A stretch of 49,785 bases of DNA from contig CACYHB010000024.1 in the NCBI GenBank assembly GCA_902774015.1, positions 1,536 through 51,320 on the forward strand, written 5' to 3'. The position numbers and the translations under genes are program-made. The DNA comes from Oscillospiraceae bacterium (GTDB lineage Bacteria; Bacillota; Clostridia; Oscillospirales; Oscillospiraceae). Under the pieces are notes generated by a model that worked only from the letters and a program-made list of their open reading frames with translations, was not told the origin of the DNA and did not search any database. Within the stretch, counting starts at the first letter, position 1, and every line of letters starts with the position of its first letter. Shown piece by piece: positions 6,976 to 15,105 of the stretch.

Positions 6976-8460
6976 TTATTTCATCTCCAGATCGTATTTC
7001 TCCACGTCCACCAGCACGGCACCCTCGGAGGAGAAGCTGACGGCGTCCGCGTTCTCGGGCGTATACAGCACGAAGGACGCGGCGGACTCGCCGTCGTTGA
7101 TGAAAAGCTCCAGACTGTACCGATCCAGAATGACGCGCAGCTTGAGCTCCCCGTTGTGCAGATGCACCGGGAACTCGCGGATGTTCACGATGTCGTGGGG
7201 GAAGCCGCTGTGGGTCCGGTCCACCTTAACGGTGCTGATATCGGGTCGGAAACGGATCACGGTAAAATGCTCCCCATCCCTGCACAGATACAGGCGGAAC
7301 CACTTGAAGGAGCTGCTCTCGTTGCCGGGGCGCACCGTGACCGTCATATCCATGCTCCGGCCGCGGATGCCGCGCAGGCTGGTCTCGCCCGTGATGAGCA
7401 CGTTGTAGTAGTCGATCTTCACACCGCGGTACTTCTCCAGCTCCCGCACGGGGTTCTGGTAGAGGCGGCCGTCGCGGATGCTGAGTTCTCTGGGCAGGGT
7501 CATCTGGCCCATGAAGCGCAGCTCTGACGGCTTACAGGAGGAGGTCTCCCAGTTCTGCATCCAGGCGATCATCACGCGGCGCCCATCCTTCGTCAGGAGA
7601 GTCTGCGGCGCATAGAAGTCCAGCCCGAAATCGATGGCCTGCACGCGATCGCGGTGCAGATGGAAGTTTTCGCGGTCAATGGAACCGATCAGGCAGACAT
7701 TGGCGTTGCCGGGGTGGAATTCCAGTCCGATGGCGGCCATCTCCTGGGGGCTCACCAGCAGCACGTCCTTGCCGTCGAGCCGGAACAGGTCCGGGCACTC
7801 CCACATCCGTCCGTACTGGTTGTGGCAGGCGGACAGAACGCTCACATACTCCCAGTTGACGGCGTCCGGGCTGCGGAAGATCAGGACGGTGCCGCTGCCG
7901 TCGGCGCAGCGGTTGCCGATGGCGGCGTAATACAGGTCGCCTTCGCGCCAGATCTTGGGATCGCGGAAATCCTCGGTGCTGCCGCCCTCGGGCAGGAACC
8001 TGGCGTCGATCACGGGGTTGAGGCTGTGCTTTTCATAATCCACGCCGTCGCCGATGGCGATGCACTGGGTCTGGAAGGCCTGGATCTTGCCGTTGCGGAG
8101 ACGGACGTTGCGCACGCCCGTGTACATCAGCAGGTGGCGACCGTCCGGCATTTCCACGGCGCCCCCGGAGAAGCAGCCGTCGCGGTCATACTCGCTGTCG
8201 GGCGCGAGCGCGGCGGGCAGCCGCTCCCATTTGATAAAGTCGCGGGTTTTCACGTGTCCCCAGTGCATGGGACCCCATTTGGTGTCGTAAGGATAATACT
8301 GGAAAAACAGGTGATACTCCCCTTTGTAAGGCGCGAAGCCGTTGGGGTCGTTGATCCAGCCGATGCCGCCGGTCACGTGGAAAGCCGGCTGCTCGGAGAC
8401 GGTGTATTTCAGATATTTCTTTTCAAAGTCGCGGGCTCTCTGCAGCATTTTGCTGGTCAT
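6976..8460 (-). CDS. GH32 sucrose/fructo-oligosaccharide hydrolase
   Basis: A 494-aa glycoside hydrolase family 32 enzyme hydrolysing beta-fructofuranosyl bonds. The nucleophile motif is WINDPNG (Asp38), the transition-state stabiliser is FRDPKIW and the acid/base motif is WECPDLF; a C-terminal beta-sandwich follows. There is no signal peptide, so it acts on imported sugar. ATG 8460 (MTSKML) is chosen because AGGAGG lies 8 nt upstream; the longer in-frame start lacks this. As import is by ABC transporter rather than PTS, free sucrose or short fructans are more likely substrates than sucrose-6-phosphate. Fructokinase follows directly. Confidence 0.92.
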   Translation of the reverse strand: MTSKMLQRARDFEKKYLKYTVSEQPAFHVTGGIGWINDPNGFAPYKGEYHLFFQYYPYDTKWGPMHWGHVKTRDFIKWERLPAALAPDSEYDRDGCFSGGAVEMPDGRHLLMYTGVRNVRLRNGKIQAFQTQCIAIGDGVDYEKHSLNPVIDARFLPEGGSTEDFRDPKIWREGDLYYAAIGNRCADGSGTVLIFRSPDAVNWEYVSVLSACHNQYGRMWECPDLFRLDGKDVLLVSPQEMAAIGLEFHPGNANVCLIGSIDRENFHLHRDRVQAIDFGLDFYAPQTLLTKDGRRVMIAWMQNWETSSCKPSELRFMGQMTLPRELSIRDGRLYQNPVRELEKYRGVKIDYYNVLITGETSLRGIRGRSMDMTVTVRPGNESSSFKWFRLYLCRDGEHFTVIRFRPDISTVKVDRTHSGFPHDIVNIREFPVHLHNGELKLRVILDRYSLELFINDGESAASFVLYTPENADAVSFSSEGAVLVDVEKYDLEMK

Positions 8461-8531
8461 GAACGTTCCTCCTGCCGCTCGCACAGATCGGGAAGCGGCT
8501 TGTTTCTATTTCATTGGGCCGGTTTGTTTTC

Positions 8532-8603
8532 GGCAGAGAGAAGGGTTCTCCGGGGAGAGCCCTTCTCTCTGCCCATTCGCGCCGCCGAAGCGGCGCGAAT
8601 GGG
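8532..8603 (-). promoter_or_regulatory. Tandem intercistronic stem-loops
   Basis: Two perfect hairpins fill the gap between the lipoprotein and GH32 genes. Stem 1 pairs GGCAGAGAGAAGGG with CCCTTCTCTCTGCC (8532-8545/8560-8573). Stem 2 pairs CCCATTCGCGCCGC with GCGGCGCGAATGGG (8572-8585/8590-8603) across a 4-nt loop. Neither is followed by a T run on the minus strand, so they look like mRNA-stabilising or processing structures protecting the upstream lipoprotein message rather than terminators. Confidence 0.65.
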
Positions 8604-8613
8604 GGATTGCAGA

Positions 8614-10332
8614 TTATTTTGCGATAAGAGAAACGTCAGAAGCGGCATCCACGTACTTCTGGAAGATGGCCAGGAGCTGATCCAGCTTGTAAGCCTGCAG
8701 ATCGTTCTGGAGCTGGGTCCAGTCGGCATCGGAGAAGCCGTTCATGATCGCATTGGCACGGGCGGTCTCGATGCACTTGTCGATATCGGCGAGCAGGTTG
8801 GAGATCTCCTTGGTGTCGTCAGAGGACATCAGCACGTTGGGGAACACATACTTGGTGTGCATGTCGGGGGTGTAGATGTCCTTGATCCAGTCGAGACGAT
8901 ACTTGGCATCGTCCGGGCAGGTGACGTAAACGCCGTAGTAGCTGTCGAGAACAGCCAGAGGGCCATCGACCATCTCGGCCTCACGGACCTCAACGGGAGA
9001 GTGGTCGCCCAGGTCGGCGTGCTGGAGCATGGGCTCGCCCTTGTCGTTGGTGCCCATCACGAAGATATCGAAGCCGTCATCTTCGCCGTAGGTGCCCCAG
9101 TTGTTCTGCGGAGACTGGATGGGATCGTACATCTGGTCGAGCCATGCGCAGATGAGGGCGGGGTTCTTGGCGTTGGCGGTGAGAACGGCGCCGCGGCCGC
9201 GGTCAAAGCCGGAGGTGAGGGAGCCGGTGTTGGGGGTAAGGTTCACGGTGTCAGCCTTCAGCATGGGCAGCGGAGCCCAGCCGGCGGTGCCGTTCTGGAT
9301 GTCAGCCATGGTCAGACCGACAATGTTGGCGACGTCCCAGCTGAAGCAGACGCCGTAGCGGCCGGACTTACCCTTGGCAACGTAGGTGGACCATTCCTGA
9401 GTGAAAGCATCGGGGTCAAACAGATTCTCGGTGTAGAGCTTGTGGAGCCATTCCACGCCGGCACGCCAGCCCTCGGTGGTGGCAGCGCAGATGACCTGCT
9501 TGTCATCGGTGATGACGATGTGGCGCCAGTCGTCGGGATCGCCGTAGCCTTCGCCGAAGCCGTTGCAGAGCACACGGCAGTCCTCATTGCCGCCGTTCAC
9601 AATGCAGGCCAGGGGGATGATGTCGCCGTCGATCTTGAACTCCGCCTTCAGAGCGTCGGCATTGTCGCGGAAGGCAAGCAGAACAGCCTCGAACTCGTCG
9701 ACGGTCTTGGGCATCTCAAGGCCAAGGAAGTCAAGCCACGCGGTGTTGATGAAGGGCATGTTGCCGATGGTCTGGATGGCAGTCTTGCCAACGCCCAGCT
9801 GCTCGATCCAGGGCAGGGTCCAGATGTGGCCGTTCTCGTCGGTGCACATGTCCTTGTACTCGGGAGCCTGCTCAAAGACCTTGGTCAGGTTCGGCATCAG
9901 TTCGGGAGTGATGTAGTCTTCCAGCGGGATGATGACGCCCTGCTTGGCATACTTCAGAAGATCGGCATCGCCAAGACCGGCAGGGGAAATGAACTCGGGC
10001 AGGGTCTTGATGTTGGCCATCTCGAGTGCGATCTTGTCGCCCCACTGGTCGCTCTGAATGGCTTTCCAGTTGACGTGGACGTTGGTCTTCTCCTCAAGAC
10101 GCTTGTAGATGGTACGGTTGTTGGGGTCAGATTCGGTGTTGGCGGGGAATCTGGTCAGGCCAGAGATCTCAGCCTTCTCGGCCAGAGGGAAGGTGTAGCC
10201 CTCAGCGGGCACCTCCGCCGGAGCGGCAGCAGTGGAGGCAGCGGGGCCGGAGGAGCCGCCGCAGCCGGCCAGCAGAGCCACGGTCATAACCAGGGCCATG
10301 ACCAGAGCGAGGGATTTGTGCAGTTTGCTCAT
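8614..10332 (-). CDS. Sugar-binding lipoprotein of ABC transporter
   Basis: A 572-aa extracellular solute-binding protein. The N terminus is a lipoprotein signal: basic start, hydrophobic stretch, lipobox LLAGC with Cys24, then a Gly/Ser/Ala-rich linker. The length fits the large oligosaccharide-binding proteins that pair with LplB/LplC permeases. It is anchored outside the membrane and delivers the sugar, by context sucrose or fructo-oligosaccharides, to the permeases encoded upstream. The start has an AAAAGGAG site. Two strong stem-loops follow the gene, in the position where binding-protein messages are often selectively stabilised. Confidence 0.9.
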   Translation of the reverse strand: MSKLHKSLALVMALVMTVALLAGCGGSSGPAASTAAAPAEVPAEGYTFPLAEKAEISGLTRFPANTESDPNNRTIYKRLEEKTNVHVNWKAIQSDQWGDKIALEMANIKTLPEFISPAGLGDADLLKYAKQGVIIPLEDYITPELMPNLTKVFEQAPEYKDMCTDENGHIWTLPWIEQLGVGKTAIQTIGNMPFINTAWLDFLGLEMPKTVDEFEAVLLAFRDNADALKAEFKIDGDIIPLACIVNGGNEDCRVLCNGFGEGYGDPDDWRHIVITDDKQVICAATTEGWRAGVEWLHKLYTENLFDPDAFTQEWSTYVAKGKSGRYGVCFSWDVANIVGLTMADIQNGTAGWAPLPMLKADTVNLTPNTGSLTSGFDRGRGAVLTANAKNPALICAWLDQMYDPIQSPQNNWGTYGEDDGFDIFVMGTNDKGEPMLQHADLGDHSPVEVREAEMVDGPLAVLDSYYGVYVTCPDDAKYRLDWIKDIYTPDMHTKYVFPNVLMSSDDTKEISNLLADIDKCIETARANAIMNGFSDADWTQLQNDLQAYKLDQLLAIFQKYVDAASDVSLIAK

Positions 10333-10412
10333 CTTGTGTTCTCCTTTTTCATTATTATGCTTTATGGGCTTGCGCCCTTTGGCAACAAACAGAGCGGAGT
10401 TTTCCTGGAGCT

Positions 10413-11324
10413 TTAGCCTTTGACGGCGCCGGCCATAATGCCGTTGTCAAAGTACTTCTGGAAGAAGGGGTACATGATCATCAGCGGCAGGGAGGAAATG
10501 ATGATGGTCGCGTACTTCAGAAGCTCAGCCAGCTGGGCGCGGGCGGCGGTGGACTGCATGTCGGACACCATGCCGGGCTGGGGCTGGCTCTGAATCAGGA
10601 TGGCGCGCAGGACCAGCTGCAGGGGCTGCTTGGAGGCGCTGTTCAGGTAGATCATCGCATCGAAGTAGCTGTTCCACATGCCGACGAACTGCCACATGGA
10701 GATGGTGGCGATAATGGGCGTGCAGACAGGCAGCAGGATCTTGAAGAAGTAGACCATTTCGGTGGCGCCGTCGATCTCCGCGGCCTCCTGCAGATCTCTG
10801 GGGATGCCCATGTAGTAAGTGCGGGCGATGATCATGTTCCACACGCTGAAGGCGGGAGGAATGAGGAGGGCCCAGATGGTATCCAGCATGCCCAGGTTTG
10901 CAATCAGCAGGTAGGTCGGGATCAGGCCGCCGCCGAAGAACATGGTGATGACGAAGATGGTGTTGAAGAAGCCCTTGCCCTTGAAGTCAGCGCGAGACAT
11001 GGGGTAGGCCGCCAGCAGGGTCACCACGACGGAGATGATGGTGAAGAGGATGGAGTAAATCAGGGCGTTTTTGAAGCCGACCCAGATCTGCGAGTTGCTC
11101 AGCACGCGCTGATAAGCGGTGGCCGTCCACTTGCTGAAGTCGAAGGACAGGCCGCTGTTCTGCAGCGTGACCGGGTCGACAAAAGAAGCGAGGATAATGT
11201 AGATCACCGGCAGGATGATGGCGACGAGGAACAGGCCCAGGATGGTGTAGGAGATAAGCATCAGGACCTTATCGCCGGCGGGGAGCTTGGCAAATTCGCT
11301 TTTCTTCTTTTTCTTGGTCTGCAT
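10413..11324 (-). CDS. Sugar ABC transporter permease, LplC type
   Basis: A 303-aa binding-protein-dependent permease with six predicted membrane segments. The EAA-type loop, which contacts the ATPase, is visible as DLQEAAEIDGATEMVYFFKILLPV. The C terminus is typical of LplC (FFQKYFDNGIMAGAVKG). ATG 11324 is chosen because AGGGGGTG lies 8 nt upstream; the in-frame GTG at 11333 overlaps that site. The lysine-rich N terminus is cytoplasmic. It pairs with the LplB-type gene 14 bp upstream. Confidence 0.9.
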   Translation of the reverse strand: MQTKKKKKSEFAKLPAGDKVLMLISYTILGLFLVAIILPVIYIILASFVDPVTLQNSGLSFDFSKWTATAYQRVLSNSQIWVGFKNALIYSILFTIISVVVTLLAAYPMSRADFKGKGFFNTIFVITMFFGGGLIPTYLLIANLGMLDTIWALLIPPAFSVWNMIIARTYYMGIPRDLQEAAEIDGATEMVYFFKILLPVCTPIIATISMWQFVGMWNSYFDAMIYLNSASKQPLQLVLRAILIQSQPQPGMVSDMQSTAARAQLAELLKYATIIISSLPLMIMYPFFQKYFDNGIMAGAVKG

Positions 11325-11337
11325 ATTCCGCACCCCC

Positions 11338-12282
11338 TTAAATGCCCTTGCCGTCGTTCATCTTCTTGACGATGGTGTTCATGGAGATGAGCAGCACGAC
11401 GTTGATGACGGTGTTGAACAGGCCGACAGCGGTGGAGAAACCGTAGTCGCCGTCCAGAAGACCTTTCTTGTACACGTAGGTGGAGATGATTTCCGAGGCG
11501 TTCAGGTTCAGGTCGGTCTGCAGGGCGTAGGCCTTTTCAAAACCGACGGACATGATGTTGCCGACAGACATGATGAACTGGATGAGGACGGTGTCCTTGA
11601 TGGCGGGCCATTCCACAGCCTTGATCTGCTGGATGATGTTGGCGCCGTCGATGACAGCCGCTTCCTTCAGTTCCTTGCTGGCATTGGACAGTGCTGCGGT
11701 GTAGATGATGGAGGCCCAGCCTGCGCCCTGCCAGATGCCCGACGCGATGTAAATGGTGCGGAACGCGGAGGGCATGGTCATGAAGTTCGTCTTGGTGCCG
11801 AGCAGCATGTTGATCATGCCGGTGGGGGCCAGCATGATGCGCACGATACCACAAAGCACGATGACAGAGATGAAGTTGGGCATGTACAGCACCAGCTGGA
11901 TCTTCTGCTTGATGCTCTTGGAGAGGATGCGGTTGAGCAGGAAGGCCAGCAGGATAGGAGCCGGGAAGCCCCACAGCAGGCCGAAAACGCTCAGCTTCAG
12001 CGTATTCATCAGATAACGCATGAAGTCCGGGGATGAGAGGAAACGCTTGAAATGAGCGAAACCAACCCATTCGCTGCCGAGAATGCCGCGGATTGGGTTG
12101 TACTCCATAAAGCCGATCAGAATACCGCCCATGGGGATGTAACGGAAAATCACCGTCAGCGCGAACGCAGGCAGCATGAAGATGAGATATAGCTGCCAGT
12201 GCTGGCGGAGATAGACCATCGTGTTGTGCATCTTGCTTCCGCCGGCTTTCTGATCGGAAGCAGTAGCCAAGGCCTTTCTCAT
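11338..12282 (-). CDS. Sugar ABC transporter permease, LplB type
   Basis: A 314-aa permease with about six membrane segments, the first at roughly residues 32-52. The EAA-type loop reads ELKEAAVIDGANIIQQIKAVEWP. The closest families are LplB/YteP partners of large sugar-binding lipoproteins. It is the first gene of the operon. ATG 12282 (MRKALATAS) has a perfect AAGGAGG 6-7 nt upstream; longer in-frame starts would run through the operator region and are rejected. Divergent to the LacI gene. Confidence 0.9.
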   Translation of the reverse strand: MRKALATASDQKAGGSKMHNTMVYLRQHWQLYLIFMLPAFALTVIFRYIPMGGILIGFMEYNPIRGILGSEWVGFAHFKRFLSSPDFMRYLMNTLKLSVFGLLWGFPAPILLAFLLNRILSKSIKQKIQLVLYMPNFISVIVLCGIVRIMLAPTGMINMLLGTKTNFMTMPSAFRTIYIASGIWQGAGWASIIYTAALSNASKELKEAAVIDGANIIQQIKAVEWPAIKDTVLIQFIMSVGNIMSVGFEKAYALQTDLNLNASEIISTYVYKKGLLDGDYGFSTAVGLFNTVINVVLLISMNTIVKKMNDGKGI

Positions 12283-12320
12283 GAAATTCCTCCTTTTCTC
12301 TTTGCTCGCCATTGTGAAAT

Positions 12321-12389
12321 TGTGCATTTGCACACTGAGAGCGCGGATTTTTGCACAACAATCTTAGCATTGCCCCGTTTTGCTGTCAA
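12321..12389 (-). promoter_or_regulatory. Operon promoter with LacI-type operator
   Basis: On the minus strand TTGACA (12384-12389) and TAAGAT (12361-12366) are 17 bp apart, giving a start near 12354. A perfect palindrome, TGTGCA-TT-TGCACA (12321-12334), lies about 20 bp downstream of that start, and a further GTGCAA half site sits at the start itself (about 12351-12356). These positions suit repression by the divergent LacI-family protein. The operator assignment is inference from symmetry and position. Confidence 0.75.
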
Positions 12390-12507
12390 CAGAAATTTAA
12401 CAATTGCCCGTTCATTTGGTGATTTGCGCTAAAACAAAATCGAATATTTCTACAAATTGCACAGCGGCTTTTTTGGGCATTTGCACCATTTGCGTCCGTG
12501 TCCCTGT

Positions 12508-12537
12508 TTGACATCTTCAGGAGGCATATGGTACTAT
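12508..12537 (+). promoter_or_regulatory. Promoter of the LacI-family gene
   Basis: TTGACA (12508-12513) and TACTAT (12532-12537) are separated by 18 bp, just upstream of the regulator. Additional GTGCAA-type half sites on the minus strand near 12456-12462 and 12479-12486 could allow autoregulation. Confidence 0.6.
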
Positions 12538-12568
12538 TGCAAATAAGAAAAACGCGGGGAGAATGGTT

Positions 12569-13618
12569 ATGAAAAAGAAGGTTACGATACAGGACATCGC
12601 AGACGCGCTGGGCATATCCCGCAACACCGTATCCAAAGCCATCAACAATTCCGAGGGTCTCGCCGACGCCACGCGGGAGAAGATCCTGCAGAAAGCCGTG
12701 GAGATGGGCTACAAGCAGTTTTCCTATGTAAACACTTATAAAATCCTCGCCCTCCGCCCTCCTTCTGCGCTGCCGGAGGCGCCGGGCTTTGTGGGCGAGA
12801 TTGCCCTGCTGACCTGTTCGTTCCTCACGCAGTCGCATTTTGCCTCTACGATGCTGGACAAATTCCAGCGGGAGATCTCTCAGCTCGGTTACACCATGAA
12901 CACCCACCGCGTCACGGAAAGCAATCTCCGGGAGCTTTCGCTTCCGCTCACCTTCAGCCGCGAACGGGTCAGTGCGATCATCTGCATCGAGATGTTTGAC
13001 CGTGCGTATGACGAGATGGTCTGCGAGCTGGGCATTCCCGTTCTGTTTGTGGACGGGCCTGTCAAGAGCGACGGCGTTTCCCTGCCGGCGGATCAGCTCT
13101 ATATGGATAATACCACGGAGATCACGCGCTTTGTGAACGACATGCTTGCCGCCGGCCAGCGGCGCATCGGCTTCATCGGCAACTACAAGCACTGCCAGTC
13201 CTTCTACGAGCGCTACGCCGCCTTCCGCTTCGCCATGCTCATGGCCGGAGCCCCGGTGGACGAGAGAGACTGCATCCAGTACAACAGCCCGGATGTCATC
13301 GCCGAAAAGCTCGACGGGCTGGGTTCTCTGCCGGACGTGTTCATCTGCGCCAACGACTTTGTTGCGGGCGATGTGATCCGGGCGCTCTTTTCCATCGGGA
13401 AGAGCGTCCCGGAGGACGTGCGCATCCTCGGCTTCGACGACTCGGCCGAATCGCGGATCAGCCGCCCGCCCCTGAGCACCGTTCACATCCATACGCAGAT
13501 CATGGCCTTCTCCGCCCTGCAGCTGCTCATCAACCGGATTCGCGAGCCGTCGCTGGACTATCGGGTCGTCCATACCGAGACAGCACTGATCTACCGGGAT
13601 TCCACCAAACTAGACTGA
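12569..13618 (+). CDS. LacI-family transcriptional regulator
   Basis: A 349-aa repressor-type protein. Residues 5-31 are the LacI helix-turn-helix (VTIQDIADALGISRNTVSKA) with a hinge after it; the rest is a periplasmic-binding-protein-like sensor domain ending in the dimer region (ILGFDDSAESRISRPPLSTV). It should sense an imported sugar or its phosphate and control the divergent sucrose/fructan operon. ATG 12569 is preferred to ATG 12563 because GGGGAG lies at a normal distance only from the former. YesL and a protein of unknown function follow on the same strand. Confidence 0.9.
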   Translation: MKKKVTIQDIADALGISRNTVSKAINNSEGLADATREKILQKAVEMGYKQFSYVNTYKILALRPPSALPEAPGFVGEIALLTCSFLTQSHFASTMLDKFQREISQLGYTMNTHRVTESNLRELSLPLTFSRERVSAIICIEMFDRAYDEMVCELGIPVLFVDGPVKSDGVSLPADQLYMDNTTEITRFVNDMLAAGQRRIGFIGNYKHCQSFYERYAAFRFAMLMAGAPVDERDCIQYNSPDVIAEKLDGLGSLPDVFICANDFVAGDVIRALFSIGKSVPEDVRILGFDDSAESRISRPPLSTVHIHTQIMAFSALQLLINRIREPSLDYRVVHTETALIYRDSTKLD

Positions 13619-13630
13619 AAGGTACACGGT

Positions 13631-14284
13631 ATGAAATTCTTCTCCTACGAGAGCAAGTTCAGCCAGATCCTTCTGAAGCTCTGCTACGCCTGCTATCTGA
13701 ATCTGCTCTGGTTTCTTTGCTCCCTCCCGATCTTTACCATCGGCGCCTCCACCACGGCCCTGTACTATGCCTGCCTGAAGGTGGTGCGGGATGAGGAGAG
13801 CCACGTGGCCGCCCTGTTTTTCCGCTCCTTCAAGGAAAATTTCAAGCAGGCCACCGTGCTCTGGCTGATCCTTCTGGGCCTCGGGCTCTTCCTCGGGGCG
13901 GACGGCTACATCGTCTACCACCTGCGGCAGAGCAGCCTCGGCCCCGCCGGCGTGCTCTGGACACTGGTGCTGGCCGTGCTCATCGCCGTAGCGATCGTCT
14001 ACGTGATCGTGCTGCTCTACGTGTTCCCGCTGCTGGCGAGCGTGAGCAACACCAATACCGCCATGCTGAAAAACGCCTTCCTCATCGGGACCCACTATCT
14101 CTTTGCCACGATCCTCGTCTTCGCGGTCCATTTCGCCATGTTCTTTGTGGTGGTGGCCTGGTTTACGCCGCTGATCGTCTTCGGCGAAGGGCTCTGTGCG
14201 CTGGTGAGCGCATGGCTTTTGAACAGCATCCTGATTTCCGTCTCCGGCACTCCGGAGGATCGGGAGGAGGAAGCGGCGCCATGA
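13631..14284 (+). CDS. YesL/DUF624 membrane protein
   Basis: A 217-aa integral membrane protein with about five hydrophobic segments. The N-terminal signature (NLLWFLCSLPIFTIGASTTALYYA) is diagnostic of the YesL/DUF624 family, which is regularly found with LplB/LplC-type sugar transport loci in Bacillota. Its biochemical role is unknown to me. It starts 12 bp after the LacI stop and its last codon overlaps the next gene by ATGA. Confidence 0.85.
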   Translation: MKFFSYESKFSQILLKLCYACYLNLLWFLCSLPIFTIGASTTALYYACLKVVRDEESHVAALFFRSFKENFKQATVLWLILLGLGLFLGADGYIVYHLRQSSLGPAGVLWTLVLAVLIAVAIVYVIVLLYVFPLLASVSNTNTAMLKNAFLIGTHYLFATILVFAVHFAMFFVVVAWFTPLIVFGEGLCALVSAWLLNSILISVSGTPEDREEEAAP

Positions 14285-15024
14285 AGCTCTCTCCGCAGGA
14301 AAAAGCCGCCCAAAAGGCGGCTTTTCGCGCGATGCGCCCCGAAAAGAAGCTGGAGCATATCTGGGTCTACTACAAATGGCCCATCCTGCTCACTCTCGCG
14401 GCTCTGTTCATTCTCGGCTCGGCGCTGCACCGGACGCTCACGCAGAAGCAGCCGGTGCTGTATCTGGCCTTTGCCAACGTGGTCGCGGGTGAAGATCTGC
14501 AGGAGGAGCTGACGCTGGGCTTTCTGCGGGACGCGGGCGAGGATCCCACCCGCCGGGAGGTCTTTCTCTACCCCGAACTCTATCTGTCGGACGACGCGGA
14601 AATCATCAACCACGAATACGCCTACGCCTCCCGTATGAAGACGATGGGCGCCATTCAGGCGCAGAAGATGGACGTCGTTCTGATGAACCGGGAGGCCTAT
14701 GACGCCTTTTCACAGCAGGGCTATCTGAGCGATCTGGCGGCGCTGCTGGAGGAGGAGGAGCCGTCCCTGCGGCAGAGGGCGCTCCCCTGCCTCACGGAAA
14801 ACGACGTGATCCTGGAGGACAACACGATCGAATGGCAGCTGGACGAGGCGCAGGAGCACCGCGTCGTCACCGAGAGCGTACACAACGCGCTGGTGCTGGA
14901 CTCCCTGCCGCTGATTGAGGAGGCCGGCATGTCGGATCAGGTTTTCCTGGGCGTGATCGCCAACAGCCCCCGGCTTCCGGAGGCGCTGGCCTACGTGAAT
15001 TATATTCTGACCGCGGGCAGCTGA
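14281..15024 (+). CDS. Membrane-anchored protein of unknown function
   Basis: A 247-aa protein: a charged cytoplasmic head of about 33 residues, one membrane segment (residues 34-52, WPILLTLAALFILGSALH), then an acidic extracellular domain of about 190 residues. The outer part has the feel of a binding-protein fragment (VLMNREAYDAFSQQGYLSDL resembles solute-binding proteins), but I do not recognise a family. The start ATG overlaps the YesL stop as ATGA, and a strong terminator follows, so it belongs to the LacI-YesL transcript and may be an accessory of the sugar transporter. Confidence 0.75.
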   Translation: MKLSPQEKAAQKAAFRAMRPEKKLEHIWVYYKWPILLTLAALFILGSALHRTLTQKQPVLYLAFANVVAGEDLQEELTLGFLRDAGEDPTRREVFLYPELYLSDDAEIINHEYAYASRMKTMGAIQAQKMDVVLMNREAYDAFSQQGYLSDLAALLEEEEPSLRQRALPCLTENDVILEDNTIEWQLDEAQEHRVVTESVHNALVLDSLPLIEEAGMSDQVFLGVIANSPRLPEALAYVNYILTAGS

Positions 15025-15037
15025 CAGGCAAACCGCA

Positions 15038-15075
15038 GCCGCCCGGCTCCGAAGAGCCGGGCGGCTTCTTTTTCT
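15038..15075 (+). terminator. Terminator of the lacI-yesL transcript
   Basis: GCCGCCCGGCTC and GAGCCGGGCGGC form a perfect 12-bp stem with a CGAA loop, followed by TTCTTTTTCTG. It ends the plus-strand unit 13 bp after its last gene and faces the converging GH2 gene. Confidence 0.92.
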
Positions 15076-15105
15076 GTGTGTCTGGAACGCAGCGGGCCGT
15101 CCCGC

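Noticed and set aside
12528-12572. A 14-codon leader frame ending in ATGA overlap with the LacI gene, preceded by AGGAGG
   Set aside because: The Shine-Dalgarno is only 3 nt from the ATG, and the best promoter for the gene has its -10 box inside this frame, so the frame start would not be transcribed.
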